Source: an archaeon (lineage in GTDB: Archaea > Thermoproteota > Nitrososphaeria > Nitrososphaerales > Gagatemarchaeaceae). From it: 64,000 nucleotides of DNA. The DNA lies in contig JAJYYP010000002.1 in the NCBI GenBank assembly GCA_021800855.1, positions 1 through 64,000 on the forward strand, read 5' to 3'. Position numbers and translations under genes: made by a program. The notes beneath the pieces were generated by a model that was not told where the DNA came from, searched no databases, and saw only the letters and a program-made list of their open reading frames with translations. Shown piece by piece: positions 49,024 through 58,016 of this stretch (position 1 is the first letter of the stretch; each line of letters begins with the position of its first letter).

Positions 49024-50295
49024 CTATATGTATCCCCAGCTGATCAGCAGGTCGCTCTCGCGGGCCCATCGCTGCCCTATGTCGTTCCGATAGAACATGT
49101 TGGGGATCATCACATTCTTCACATTTTGATACGCCCTGTCGATGGCGTCGGCCATCGTGGCCCCTGAGCCTGTGACGACCAGGGCGTAGCCCGAGTTCCC
49201 TGCGATGCGCCAGTCCCCGCCCTCCTGTTTCACCTCGCCTATGTGCACCCCGTCGAGGGCCTGGCGCCTGAAGAGTATGGTAGCTCCCTCTGAGTACTTC
49301 CTGAATGCCTTCTCGTCCTCGAAGGGCCAGGGGGGGATAGCGACGACGACGCCGACCTGATACCCCTTCTTCGCCTTCAGCACCGCCTCGTTGCCGTGAG
49401 CCAGGTCGTAGAGGAACTGGCCCCATTCGCTGGTAATCCCCTCCATCTGTATGCTGATCATCGGGTAGCCGAACCTTGGCGTCCACTCGAGGGGCCAGAT
49501 TCCCTTCCCGTTCACTATGCAGTTGATGTCTATGTACCCTACGAACTTGCTGGCGGCCAACTTCTCCCTCGTCTTGGCGAGGGTGCGCTCGAAGATGGGG
49601 CTGTCCTTGGTCCAGTAGCAGAAGTTGCCCATCTCCCCCGTGCTGGGGCCGAGCTCCCCCGGGAACAGCCTCTTGTGTTCGAAGTTCACGCAGACCGGCA
49701 TCACGAAGTCCTTACCGTTGAAGAACGCCCCCACCGCGACCTCGACCCCCTCGGCGTACTTCTGGAGCTGGAACTCCTTGATCTTCTTGGACCAAGTCGC
49801 CTTATAGTGCTCTAGGACCTGGAGTATGTCCTTCCCGTCTGTCTCCTGGCCGATGAAGAGGAGCTCCTTCTCGCTCTGCGCCTTCCCGCTGGGTTTCAGG
49901 ACGTACCTGTCAGGGTTCCTTCTAACGAACTCTGTAGCCTCGTCGAAGGATGTGAAGTTCCAGCTGGGGAGAACGTCCACCCCCACCGAGTTCAGCTCCG
50001 ACTGTCCGAACTCCCTGTCGAGCTCGAGTTTGTCTGTGTACGGGTTCCCTCCGACGACGAACTTCCCTTCGCCGCGGAGCTGCTCTGCCTTGGCCCCTGT
50101 CCCCACGTCGTCGAAGACGATGACATCAGCCCAGTCCTTGAGCGAGTCCCACTCGTCAACCTTGTCGAAGAAACCCAGTCCGACGTCCTTCTCCCCCTGG
50201 CCGTGGCAGTACATCTTGACTTCGTGCCCCTCCTTTTTCAGCTGCCATGCGAGGTCGGCCGACAGGCTTTCTTCGGTCACGAAGAGAAATTTCAT
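49024..50295 (-). CDS. PurD-like ATP-grasp ligase
   Basis: 423 residues. An N-terminal Rossmann-like domain (MKFLFVTEESLSADLAWQLKKEG) precedes the ATP-grasp fold: YVLKPSGKAQSEKELLF, VAVGAFFNGKDFV, the GARS-like GPSTGEMGN loop and PLEWTPRFGYPMIS, where the metal-binding Glu and Asn/Arg lie. It resembles glycinamide ribonucleotide synthetase but differs in the loop (GPNTGGMG in PurD) and no other purine gene is nearby. It may be a divergent PurD or a different carboxylate-amine ligase. Confidence 0.75.
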   Translation of the reverse strand: MKFLFVTEESLSADLAWQLKKEGHEVKMYCHGQGEKDVGLGFFDKVDEWDSLKDWADVIVFDDVGTGAKAEQLRGEGKFVVGGNPYTDKLELDREFGQSELNSVGVDVLPSWNFTSFDEATEFVRRNPDRYVLKPSGKAQSEKELLFIGQETDGKDILQVLEHYKATWSKKIKEFQLQKYAEGVEVAVGAFFNGKDFVMPVCVNFEHKRLFPGELGPSTGEMGNFCYWTKDSPIFERTLAKTREKLAASKFVGYIDINCIVNGKGIWPLEWTPRFGYPMISIQMEGITSEWGQFLYDLAHGNEAVLKAKKGYQVGVVVAIPPWPFEDEKAFRKYSEGATILFRRQALDGVHIGEVKQEGGDWRIAGNSGYALVVTGSGATMADAIDRAYQNVKNVMIPNMFYRNDIGQRWARESDLLISWGYI

Positions 50296-50446
50296 CAGTT
50301 GTGGTCTAGAGATTCTTGCTCGTTAATATCTGTTGACTGGTCCCGGACTGGTTTCGGCCTGACTCGGGGGAGGGCTTCCGGAAAGCCGACGCGGGAACGA
50401 CCGGCCCGCGAACGGAGATATAGGGTGACACGGGCCACAGCCGTCC

Positions 50447-51577
50447 GTGGCCGAAACAGAAGAGCGGGCGGATGACACAAAAGGGCCGATCAACATGTGG
50501 GTCGCCGACCCAAACTTCAAGACCGACCCAAGGATAATCGAGGCCTTCGACTACGCCGTGACCAACGGCTGCACCCACTACTTCCCAGCGCCGGGGTTCG
50601 ACGGGAACATATTACAGAAGGCAATCGCCAGATACTACTTGGATGACTTGGCCATCCATGTCGACCCTCTGGAAGAAGTGTGCCCCACGCACGGCGCCCA
50701 GGAGGCGCTGTCGCTCGCGATCCAGGCTGGAACCAGGCCAGGTGACGAGATAATCGTCCCTGAACCCACTTACAGCGCCTTCATAGCGAAGCTGGAGACG
50801 TTCGGCGTTAGGCCGGCGTTCGTCCCCCTCGCAGAAGAGGAGCACTGGAGAATGGACGTCGACGCCGTGAAGTCCGCTATGTCAGAGAAGACCAAGATGA
50901 TCTACATCTGCAACCCCAACAACCCGACAGGGACAGTGTGCAGCCGGGGAGAACTCGACGCCGTCTCGGAGCTACTGAAGGAACATGAACATGTCTCGCT
51001 GCTGCTCGACGAGTGCTATGCGAGGATTCTCTACGACGGTTCCGCCCACCACACCCTCCTCGGCGACAGGAGCCTCCTCGACCAGCTGTACATCGTCGAC
51101 AGCTTCTCAAAGACTTACGCCATGACCGGGTGGCGCCTGGGCTACCTGGTCACCGGGAAGAAGAACGCTGACAGGGTCAAACTGCTCTCTGAGGAATACA
51201 ACGGCGGGGTCAGCTACGCTGTGCAGTACGCCGGGGCAGCGGCTTTGGCCCGGTGCTCCGAGTCTGTGCGGTCCATGGTGGCCGAGCTCGACAGGAGGAG
51301 GCTGGCGATGGTGGATGCCCTGGCCGAGGTGAAGGACGTCGTCTTCGAGACCCCTGCTGCGGGTTTCGAGGTCTTCGTCGATATCTCTGCCTACGCCAAG
51401 GACTCGGTTCGGCTCGCGTCTGAGCTAGAGAAGGCCGCGGCGGTCAAGACCATGCCGGGGGTCAAGTACGGGCCAAGCGGCGAGGGGCACCTCCGACTTG
51501 TGTTCTGCGCCGAGGGGGTGCCGAGGGTCAGGGAAGGGATCTCGCGGATAAGCGGGTACCTTCGAGGGTACCGCTGA
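50447..51577 (+). CDS. PLP-dependent class I/II aminotransferase
   Basis: 376 residues. The motifs are THGAQEALSLAIQA, EPTYSAF, YICNPNNPTGTVCSRGEL, LLLDECYARILYDG and the PLP Lys in VDSFSKTYAMTGWRLGYLV; the C-terminal Arg is in GHLRLVFC. The family transaminates aspartate, aromatic or other amino acids. The GTG is leaderless, with a GAGATATAGG box about 26 bp upstream. It stands just before the peptide importer operon, suggesting amino-acid catabolism, which is inferred. Confidence 0.92.
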   Translation: MAETEERADDTKGPINMWVADPNFKTDPRIIEAFDYAVTNGCTHYFPAPGFDGNILQKAIARYYLDDLAIHVDPLEEVCPTHGAQEALSLAIQAGTRPGDEIIVPEPTYSAFIAKLETFGVRPAFVPLAEEEHWRMDVDAVKSAMSEKTKMIYICNPNNPTGTVCSRGELDAVSELLKEHEHVSLLLDECYARILYDGSAHHTLLGDRSLLDQLYIVDSFSKTYAMTGWRLGYLVTGKKNADRVKLLSEEYNGGVSYAVQYAGAAALARCSESVRSMVAELDRRRLAMVDALAEVKDVVFETPAAGFEVFVDISAYAKDSVRLASELEKAAAVKTMPGVKYGPSGEGHLRLVFCAEGVPRVREGISRISGYLRGYR

Positions 51578-51770
51578 TGACTGGCTGTCGGCAGGGCCGT
51601 GTGTGAAACCTGCCGTTCGAGACATGCACAGGGTAGACGGTTCAGTGACATGGCGGCAGCTCGAAGGGCTGTGGCCCGAGGGATCGATGGTCGTCTTGGC
51701 GCTCGGCCCCTTGCCAACGGTTTGGCGTCATCCGTGGGAGCCTTGGTCCAGGGCTCGCAGAAGTCGGGCT

Positions 51771-51788
51771 ATGTACAAAAACGTACAT
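51771..51788. promoter_or_regulatory. Palindrome upstream of the ABC importer promoter
   Basis: ATGTAC-AAAAAC-GTACAT is a perfect 6-bp inverted repeat with a 6-bp spacer. It ends 10 bp before the TATA-like CTTATATCC (about 51799-51807), a place where archaeal activators or repressors bind. The rest of the 246-bp gap shows no gene. Confidence 0.5.
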
Positions 51789-51823
51789 GCTAAGTTTGCT
51801 TATATCCAGACGTCCCCATATGG

Positions 51824-53755
51824 ATGGACTGGTTGCGTGACCGTCGTAACGGCGTAGGCAGGGTTGCAATCGCTGTCGCCGTCATTGTCATACTCGTTGT
51901 GGCTGGCGCTGCATACTACTTTGTGGCTTTCCCCTCTAGTCACTCGACCAGTTCGTCTTCCGCCGTCCAAGCCCCGAGCTCAATCACCGTCGACGAGATT
52001 CCTGCCCCCGTGAGCGTCGACCCTGCGTCCAGCTACGACGTCCCAGGAGGGGAAATAATGCAGAACGTGTACCAGGGGCTCGTATTCTACAACGGGGAGA
52101 GCGGATCTAGCTTCGTGGGAGTGCTTGCGGCGAACTGGACTTCATCTTCGAGCGGGTTGAACTATACGTTCAACCTCTGGCCCTTCGAGACTTTCAGCAA
52201 CGGGACCCCCCTCAACGCGAGCACTATCTGGTACTCTTTCTATAGAACCATGATCCTGAACTTGGGCATCTCCTCGTACGTGAGCCAGGTTCTGGCTATC
52301 AACGGAGGGGCTGGTTTCACAGGGAACGTGACTTCGACGACGAAGGGGAACATTCGGCTCCCCTTCGGTGCGGAGCAGGCACTCGCGGCTGCCGGCTACA
52401 CCTTCTCTTCGAACCAGCTCACGGCGGACCAGCAGGCGGCGGTAGACCTAGCATCGATTCTTTCGAACTTCAACGCAGCTAACTCGACGATTCAGACCGT
52501 GATGTCCTACCCCCAGCAGGCGGTGTCTGTTTCAGGGCCGGACCAGGTGAAGATTAACCTGGACTTCCCGTACGCTGACTTCCTGCAGGTGATTTCAGGC
52601 GGGCTCGGCGACGCAGTCGACCCAGCCTTCGTTGACGCGCACGGAGGAGTCCAGATAGACAAGGCGAACTCGTACACGACCAGCAACGCGCTAGGGTCCG
52701 GCCCGTATATGCTCACTACCGCTCTAGGCGGCTCGAACGTCGTCCTTCAAGCGAACCCCAACTATTGGGCAAGCAAAGTCCCAGGATCTGAGCGCAGCGT
52801 ATGGCTCACGCCTCCATCCATAAAGACAGTAGTCATCGACTATCAGTCAAGCGAGGCGACCAGGGTGAGCGACATACAATCGGGGATTGCCCAGATTTCA
52901 CAGGTAGAGATACCTGACCTGCACGAAGTAAGCAACTACCCGGGGATCACCATACACAATTGGGGACCGACGCCGACAATCGACTTCTTGGCCATAGACG
53001 CCTATCAGTACCCGTACAACATCACAGACGTTAGACTGGCGATAGAGTACGGGGTCAACGCGACTCAGATCCAGCGCCAGGTCTACGCAGGGTACAGCCA
53101 GTCCTACGTAGGACCGCTCGACCCTGCGATGGCTTACTACAACTCCACTTTCCCAGGGTACACGTACAACCCCAACATGGCGATTAGCCTGCTGTCCCAG
53201 GCAGGGTTCAAGCTCACGCTGCAGAACGGGACTGTGGTCAACAGCGGAGGGAAGACTCTCCCATCCCTCAACCTGATATTCACGGCAGGTAGCGCGGCCG
53301 ATCAGGAGGAGGCTACCGTAATCCAGTCGCAGCTAGCAAAGATTGGTGTTACCGTCACGCTCGCCCCCGAGGCTTTCACTACTATCGTAGAAGACGAGCT
53401 CAACTCGCCGAGCTCGCCGAACTACCCCGCCTTCCAGATTGCGGCGAACTCCGTCGTGTTCGTAGGGCCGTCTGACCCCTCCGCGTACCTCGGGAACTGC
53501 CCTGCGAGGTGCCACCACGGCGACCCTGCCTATTTCAACAACACACAGGTGGTGCAACTGATCAACGAGGCGATACACACCTCAAACCCCGTCCTGTTGC
53601 AGCAGTACTACAACAACATGACCAACATCTACAAACAGCAGGCACAGTACGTCTGGTTGGACGACTTCACCGCGTACACCGTCGCTTCGTCGAGCCTCCA
53701 GGGGTTCGCTTGGAACGCGGCGCTGCTCGGTAACTTCTACGCCACTCTCACCTAG
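51824..53755 (+). CDS. ABC importer substrate-binding protein (family 5, peptide type)
   Basis: 643 residues. A basic N-terminus and one hydrophobic helix (VAIAVAVIVILVVAGAAYY) act as signal or membrane anchor, followed by a Ser/Thr linker (STSSSSAVQ) typical of archaeal surface proteins. The body shows the family 5 layout: ITVDEIPAPVSVDPASSYD, GLVFYNG, VKINLDFPYADFLQVI and DVRLAIEYGVNATQIQ. It binds peptides or other solutes outside the cell. The ATG is about 20-25 bp after the CTTATATCC box. It is the first gene of a five-gene operon and has a lower G/C, Asn/Ser-rich composition than neighbours. Confidence 0.92.
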   Translation: MDWLRDRRNGVGRVAIAVAVIVILVVAGAAYYFVAFPSSHSTSSSSAVQAPSSITVDEIPAPVSVDPASSYDVPGGEIMQNVYQGLVFYNGESGSSFVGVLAANWTSSSSGLNYTFNLWPFETFSNGTPLNASTIWYSFYRTMILNLGISSYVSQVLAINGGAGFTGNVTSTTKGNIRLPFGAEQALAAAGYTFSSNQLTADQQAAVDLASILSNFNAANSTIQTVMSYPQQAVSVSGPDQVKINLDFPYADFLQVISGGLGDAVDPAFVDAHGGVQIDKANSYTTSNALGSGPYMLTTALGGSNVVLQANPNYWASKVPGSERSVWLTPPSIKTVVIDYQSSEATRVSDIQSGIAQISQVEIPDLHEVSNYPGITIHNWGPTPTIDFLAIDAYQYPYNITDVRLAIEYGVNATQIQRQVYAGYSQSYVGPLDPAMAYYNSTFPGYTYNPNMAISLLSQAGFKLTLQNGTVVNSGGKTLPSLNLIFTAGSAADQEEATVIQSQLAKIGVTVTLAPEAFTTIVEDELNSPSSPNYPAFQIAANSVVFVGPSDPSAYLGNCPARCHHGDPAYFNNTQVVQLINEAIHTSNPVLLQQYYNNMTNIYKQQAQYVWLDDFTAYTVASSSLQGFAWNAALLGNFYATLT

Positions 53756-53764
53756 GAATAGGCG

Positions 53765-54832
53765 TTGGGGCTAGCCACCTACATAGCCCGGAGGGTTCTC
53801 TTTTCGTTCTTCGTCGTCATCGGCGAGCTCTTGATCATCTTCTATCTCACCAACATAGCCGCCCCCGACCCAGCCGTGATCTGGGCCGGCCCAGAGTCGA
53901 CCAAGGCGCAGGTGGCTCTCGTCGCCTTGACCTACCACCTGAACAGCCCGTGGTACGTCCAGTTCTACTACTACATCATGAACGTCTTCACGGGGAACTG
54001 GGGGACCTCGCCACTCTACCAACAACCGGTCATCTCGCTCATCGAAGAGTACCTCCCAGTCACCCTGGAGCTCACGATAATCGCGTTCGTCGTCAAGGTA
54101 GGGCTCGAGGTCGCCCTTGGGGTGGTCTCAGCCATGCGCCCTAACGGGGTGGTTGACAACGTCATCAAAGTGACATACACGACGGTAAGGAGCGCACCTC
54201 CGTTCCTAGTGGCGTTGGGGTTCCTCCTCATATTCGCGTATGGCACGCACACCTTCCCCTCCTCGCAGCCCATCAACCCCGTGCTAGGCGCGACCGTCCC
54301 AAAGTTCCAGTTCTACAACCCAATCGCAGGGAAGGTCACGGGATTCTGGTTGATAGACAACATGCCGATGCTGAACTCCCTCCTCGTCGGAGACTGGGCG
54401 GCCTTCTCTTCCGCGGTGTCACACGCCGTCCTCCCCATCGCCACCCTGATCCTCTTCGGGTTCGGGGGGATAGTGAGGCTGGTGAAGGTGTCCATGCTCG
54501 AGGTCCTCGACCAGGACTACGTCCGCACCGCCAGGGCCAAGGGGCTCAGGGAGAACGCCGTGATACTCAGGCACGCGCTCAGGAACTCCCTCCTGCCAGC
54601 GTTCACCCTGATGGGCCTAGTGTTCGCCGGTCTGGTGACCGGGAGCCTCGTCGTCGAGACGGTGTACAGCTACTACGGGCTAGGGTACTACGTCGCCCAG
54701 AGCCTCCTCACCTTCGACACTCCGTCTCTCATCGGGACCCTGATACTCATCACCGTCGTTATCATAATCAGCAACCTGGTGGTCGACGTCGGGTATGGTT
54801 TCCTTGATCCAAGGACGAGGGTGGGGTATTGA
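53765..54832 (+). CDS. ABC importer permease, DppB type
   Basis: 355 residues with six membrane helices. The start is a TTG 9 bp after the binding-protein stop. The N-terminal TYIARRVLFSFFVVIGELLIIF and the permease EAA-loop VSMLEVLDQDYVRTARAKGL are characteristic of DppB/OppB. The C-terminus ends in VVDVGYGFLDPRTRVGY, the typical LVDLLYAYLDPRIR-type tail. It forms the membrane pore with the next gene, which it overlaps by 4 bp (TTGA). Confidence 0.93.
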   Translation: MGLATYIARRVLFSFFVVIGELLIIFYLTNIAAPDPAVIWAGPESTKAQVALVALTYHLNSPWYVQFYYYIMNVFTGNWGTSPLYQQPVISLIEEYLPVTLELTIIAFVVKVGLEVALGVVSAMRPNGVVDNVIKVTYTTVRSAPPFLVALGFLLIFAYGTHTFPSSQPINPVLGATVPKFQFYNPIAGKVTGFWLIDNMPMLNSLLVGDWAAFSSAVSHAVLPIATLILFGFGGIVRLVKVSMLEVLDQDYVRTARAKGLRENAVILRHALRNSLLPAFTLMGLVFAGLVTGSLVVETVYSYYGLGYYVAQSLLTFDTPSLIGTLILITVVIIISNLVVDVGYGFLDPRTRVGY

Positions 54833-55713
54833 GCAGGAGCAGCGCCTCCGTAACTCTGGGGATAATCTTCGGGAACTGGGCCACCGTCGCAGGGGTGGGG
54901 ATACTCGTCGCCTTCTTCGTCCTTTCAGCCCTGGCTGCCTGGCCTCCCACCTACCATCTCGTCGCCCGCTACCCCCCGGACTCCCTCAACTTCGGGGCCG
55001 CCAACGCACCCCCGTCACTGTCCCATCTGTTCGGGACCGATAGGGAGGGACGGGACGTCTTCGCCAGGGTTGTCGCCGCCCTGCCGATCGACATAGCCAT
55101 CCCCTTCGAAGTCGTTGGGGCGAGCGTGGCCATAGGGCTCTCCCTGGGGACCTTCGCCGGATATCTTGGCGGCTGGATTGAGGAGCTTGTCCTGAGGGTC
55201 GCCGACCTCTTCTTCGCCTTCCCCAACATAGTCCTGGCCCTCACTATAGCCGCAATTCTGGGGTCGACGCAGGAATCCCTCAGGGTGGTCTACAGCGAAC
55301 TCGCGTTGATAGTGGTCGGGTGGCCCTTCTACACGAGGCTGGCCCGGGCCCAAGTGATAATGATCAAGCAGATGCCATTCGTGAGGGCAGCCGAGGCGTC
55401 AGGGCTAGGGAAGTTCAGGATAGTGAGGACGCACGTGATACCTCACCTGGCGTCAGTCATAGCCGTCTACGCCACCCTAGACATGGGGACCACCCTCCTC
55501 CTTTACTCCATCTTTGCATTCTTCGGGCTGGGGGTGGCGCCTCCGACCCCGGAGCTCGGGAGGATGGTCTACGACGGGCTGAGCGCCCTCCCAGGGAACT
55601 GGTGGTGGTCTTTCTTTCCAGGGCTGGTGCTCATGATACTTGCGCTCGGGTTCTCGCTCGCCGGGGAGGGGCTCAGGGACGTCTTCGACCCCAGGCTGAG
55701 GGGACAGAGATGA
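54829..55713 (+). CDS. ABC importer permease, DppC type
   Basis: 294 residues. One N-terminal helix (VAGVGILVAFFVLSALAAW) is followed by HLFGTDREGRDVFARVVAALPI, the LGTDxxGRDVxSR motif of DppC/OppC. The coupling loop is MPFVRAAEASGLGKFRIVRTHVIPH. The last segment is LRDVFDPRLRG. It pairs with the DppB-type permease. The start TTG overlaps the previous stop, and its own stop overlaps the ATPase gene by 4 bp (ATGA). Confidence 0.93.
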   Translation: MSRSSASVTLGIIFGNWATVAGVGILVAFFVLSALAAWPPTYHLVARYPPDSLNFGAANAPPSLSHLFGTDREGRDVFARVVAALPIDIAIPFEVVGASVAIGLSLGTFAGYLGGWIEELVLRVADLFFAFPNIVLALTIAAILGSTQESLRVVYSELALIVVGWPFYTRLARAQVIMIKQMPFVRAAEASGLGKFRIVRTHVIPHLASVIAVYATLDMGTTLLLYSIFAFFGLGVAPPTPELGRMVYDGLSALPGNWWWSFFPGLVLMILALGFSLAGEGLRDVFDPRLRGQR

Positions 55714-56744
55714 CCGACGCGCTGAAGGTCTCGGGGCTGTGGGTCGACTATAGAACGAAGTCGGCGTGGGCCAGCGCCGTCCGCGGGGTCGACCTCACAG
55801 TCAGGGAAGGGGAGGTCGTGGGCGTGGTGGGGGAGAGCGGCTCTGGGAAGAGCAGCGTGGCCCTCGCCATTATGAAGCTCCTGCCGGCCAACGCGAAGGC
55901 GAGGGGGAGGGTCGAGGTCCTCGGCAAGGACATGGTCGGGCTCCCGGGAAAGGACGCCCACCGCTACAGGGGGTCAGGGATGACGATGATATTCCAGGAG
56001 CCGATGACAAGCCTCAACCCTGTCATGCGAGTTTCCGAACAGCTCTCTGAAGCGGTCGTCTCCCGGGCGGAGCATTACAAGCTGGAGATGTTCCGCTATG
56101 ACTCCGTCGCGGTCCCAGGGGGCCCCGACCCGAGGCTCTCCATCCCCCAGGGGCGACCGGCCCCGCCCCCGAAGGAGGCGATAGAGGCGCTCCACCAGGT
56201 CAGGATAGGAGACCCCGAAAGGGCGGCTGCGAAGTACCCGCACGAACTCTCAGGTGGGGAGAGGCAGCGCGTGATGATCGCCATGTCGTTCCTCCTCCGG
56301 CCCAGGGTGCTCGTCGCCGACGAGCCGACTACGGCCCTCGATGTCACCACACAGGCCCAGGTCCTCTCGCTGCTGCTCGGGCTCAGCAGGGACGAGGGGA
56401 CTGCTATCATCTTCGTGTCCCACGACATATTGGTCGTGGGGCAGGTGGCTCAGAGGGTCGCAGTGATGTACGCCGGGGAGATAGTCGAGCTCGGGCCTAC
56501 CGAGGCGGTGCTCAAGAACCCCCTCCACCCGTACACGAGGGGGCTCATCGCCTCCATACCAAGCGGCTTCAAGGGGGGGAAGCGGATAGAGCAGATACCA
56601 GGAGCTCCGCCCGACATCATGAGGCTCCCATCGGGATGCAAGTTCAACCCGCGCTGCAAGTTCGCGATGGACAGGTGCAGGGCCGAAGAGACGGCGCTCA
56701 AGGAGCTGGAGGACGACCACTTTGTCGCGTGCCACCTCTACTGA
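55710..56744 (+). CDS. ABC importer ATPase, DppD type
   Basis: 344 residues from the ATG at 55710; the longer track ORF extends into the permease. It has Walker A GESGSGKSSVA, Q-loop IFQEPMTSLNPV, signature LSGGERQRVMIAMS, Walker B VLVADEPTTALDV and the switch His in IFVSHDILV. The C-terminal oligopeptide-type Cys motif (CKFNPRCKFAMDRC) may carry an Fe-S cluster, as in DppD. An insert of about 60 residues separates Q-loop and signature. It powers peptide uptake with the next gene. Confidence 0.94.
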   Translation: MTDALKVSGLWVDYRTKSAWASAVRGVDLTVREGEVVGVVGESGSGKSSVALAIMKLLPANAKARGRVEVLGKDMVGLPGKDAHRYRGSGMTMIFQEPMTSLNPVMRVSEQLSEAVVSRAEHYKLEMFRYDSVAVPGGPDPRLSIPQGRPAPPPKEAIEALHQVRIGDPERAAAKYPHELSGGERQRVMIAMSFLLRPRVLVADEPTTALDVTTQAQVLSLLLGLSRDEGTAIIFVSHDILVVGQVAQRVAVMYAGEIVELGPTEAVLKNPLHPYTRGLIASIPSGFKGGKRIEQIPGAPPDIMRLPSGCKFNPRCKFAMDRCRAEETALKELEDDHFVACHLY

Positions 56745-56748
56745 GGAC

Positions 56749-57735
56749 GTGTTGAGCGCGGAGGCGCTCAGCGTCACCTACAAGGTCAGGTCTGGGTTCC
56801 TCGGGAGCGTCCACAGGGAGATCAAGCCAGTCGATGGGGTCGACCTCTCTGTCAGGGCGGGGGAGGTCCTGACAGTGATAGGGGAGTCTGGGAGCGGCAA
56901 GTCGACCCTGGGGTTCGCGCTCCTCCGTCTCGTGAAGCCGAGCGCAGGGAGGGTGTTCTTCTCAGGGAGAGATATCGGCAGGCTGAAGTCGTCCGAGTTG
57001 CGGGCGCTCCGGAGGCACATGCAGATAGTCTTCCAGGACCCCTACTCCAGCCTAGACCCGCGCCTCCACGTGAAGGACATCGTGTCTGAGCCACTGATAG
57101 GGTCGGGGATGAAGGATCAGGGCGAGATAGAGGCCAGGACAGCTCGCGCCATATCATTGGTTGGGCTCGGTCCGTCGGCGATGTCGAAGTACGTCCACGA
57201 GTTCTCCGGGGGGCAGAGGCAGCGCATAGGGATAGCGAGGGCCATAGTGGGGGACCCGAAGTTCGTGGTCCTAGACGAGCCGACCTCCAACCTGGACGTC
57301 TCGATACAGGCTCAGATCCTGAACCTCCTCTTGGACCTCCAGTCGGGGTCGGGTGCCTCGTATCTCTTCATCAGCCACAACATGGCGGTCGCGCAGTACC
57401 TCTCCGACCGCATCGCAGTGATGTACGCCGGGGAGATTGTCGAACGCGGGACAGCGAAGGAAGTGATTGATGAGCCCATGCACCCCTACACGAAGGACCT
57501 CCTGAGCTGCGTCCCCACTATGGACATATCGAAGAAGGTCACAGACGTCAAGATCTCGGGGGACCCCCCGAGCTTCACCGACCTCCCCAGCGGGTGCAGA
57601 TACAGCAGCAGGTGCAAATACGCCTTCGACCTCTGCAGGGAGAAGAGGCCGGCCTTGGCTTCGGCCGGAGGGAGGGAGGTCGCCTGCTTCCTGTACCATA
57701 AGGAAGAGAAGGACCCCGGCGCGTCTCCCAGCTAG
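56749..57735 (+). CDS. ABC importer ATPase, DppF type
   Basis: About 328 residues from a GTG 4 bp after the dppD stop; the track uses a TTG nine codons earlier inside dppD. It has Walker A GESGSGKSTLG, Q-loop VFQDPYSSLDPR, signature FSGGQRQRIGIARA, Walker B FVVLDEPTSNLDV, His in LFISHNMAV, and the C-terminal Cys motif CRYSSRCKYAFDLC. It is the second ATPase of the heterodimer. Its end overlaps the convergent small membrane protein by 4 bp. Confidence 0.94.
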   Translation: MLSAEALSVTYKVRSGFLGSVHREIKPVDGVDLSVRAGEVLTVIGESGSGKSTLGFALLRLVKPSAGRVFFSGRDIGRLKSSELRALRRHMQIVFQDPYSSLDPRLHVKDIVSEPLIGSGMKDQGEIEARTARAISLVGLGPSAMSKYVHEFSGGQRQRIGIARAIVGDPKFVVLDEPTSNLDVSIQAQILNLLLDLQSGSGASYLFISHNMAVAQYLSDRIAVMYAGEIVERGTAKEVIDEPMHPYTKDLLSCVPTMDISKKVTDVKISGDPPSFTDLPSGCRYSSRCKYAFDLCREKRPALASAGGREVACFLYHKEEKDPGASPS

Positions 57736-58016
57736 GAGAGCGACAAGTTGGACGCCAACAGGACTATCAGCACGAGGTATCCGACTGCGAGCCAGGCGGC
57801 GCTCGGGACTCTCTCATAGCGCCTCGACCTGTAGATGTACGACATCATGGCGAACGCAAGCAGGTCGACGCTGAGGTAGAGCGCAAAGGTGTCCGTGGCG
57901 GCCTGTGTGAGCGGGTTGAGCAGCCAGAGCACTACAAGGGATGTCGCCTGCAGGGCGATGAGGAAGACGACCTGGACCGTCGTCAGGGTGGCTCCTATTT
58001 TCAACTGTCCCTCCAC
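57732..58016 (-). CDS. Small three-helix membrane protein of the cytochrome b operon
   Basis: 94 residues with three hydrophobic helices (about 10-33, 40-60, 71-91). No family was recognised. It starts 16 bp inside the end of the cytochrome b gene, so the two are translationally coupled and it is probably an accessory subunit of that complex. Lack of His or Cys residues argues against a cofactor. The role is inferred from position alone. Confidence 0.65.
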   Translation of the reverse strand: MEGQLKIGATLTTVQVVFLIALQATSLVVLWLLNPLTQAATDTFALYLSVDLLAFAMMSYIYRSRRYERVPSAAWLAVGYLVLIVLLASNLSLS

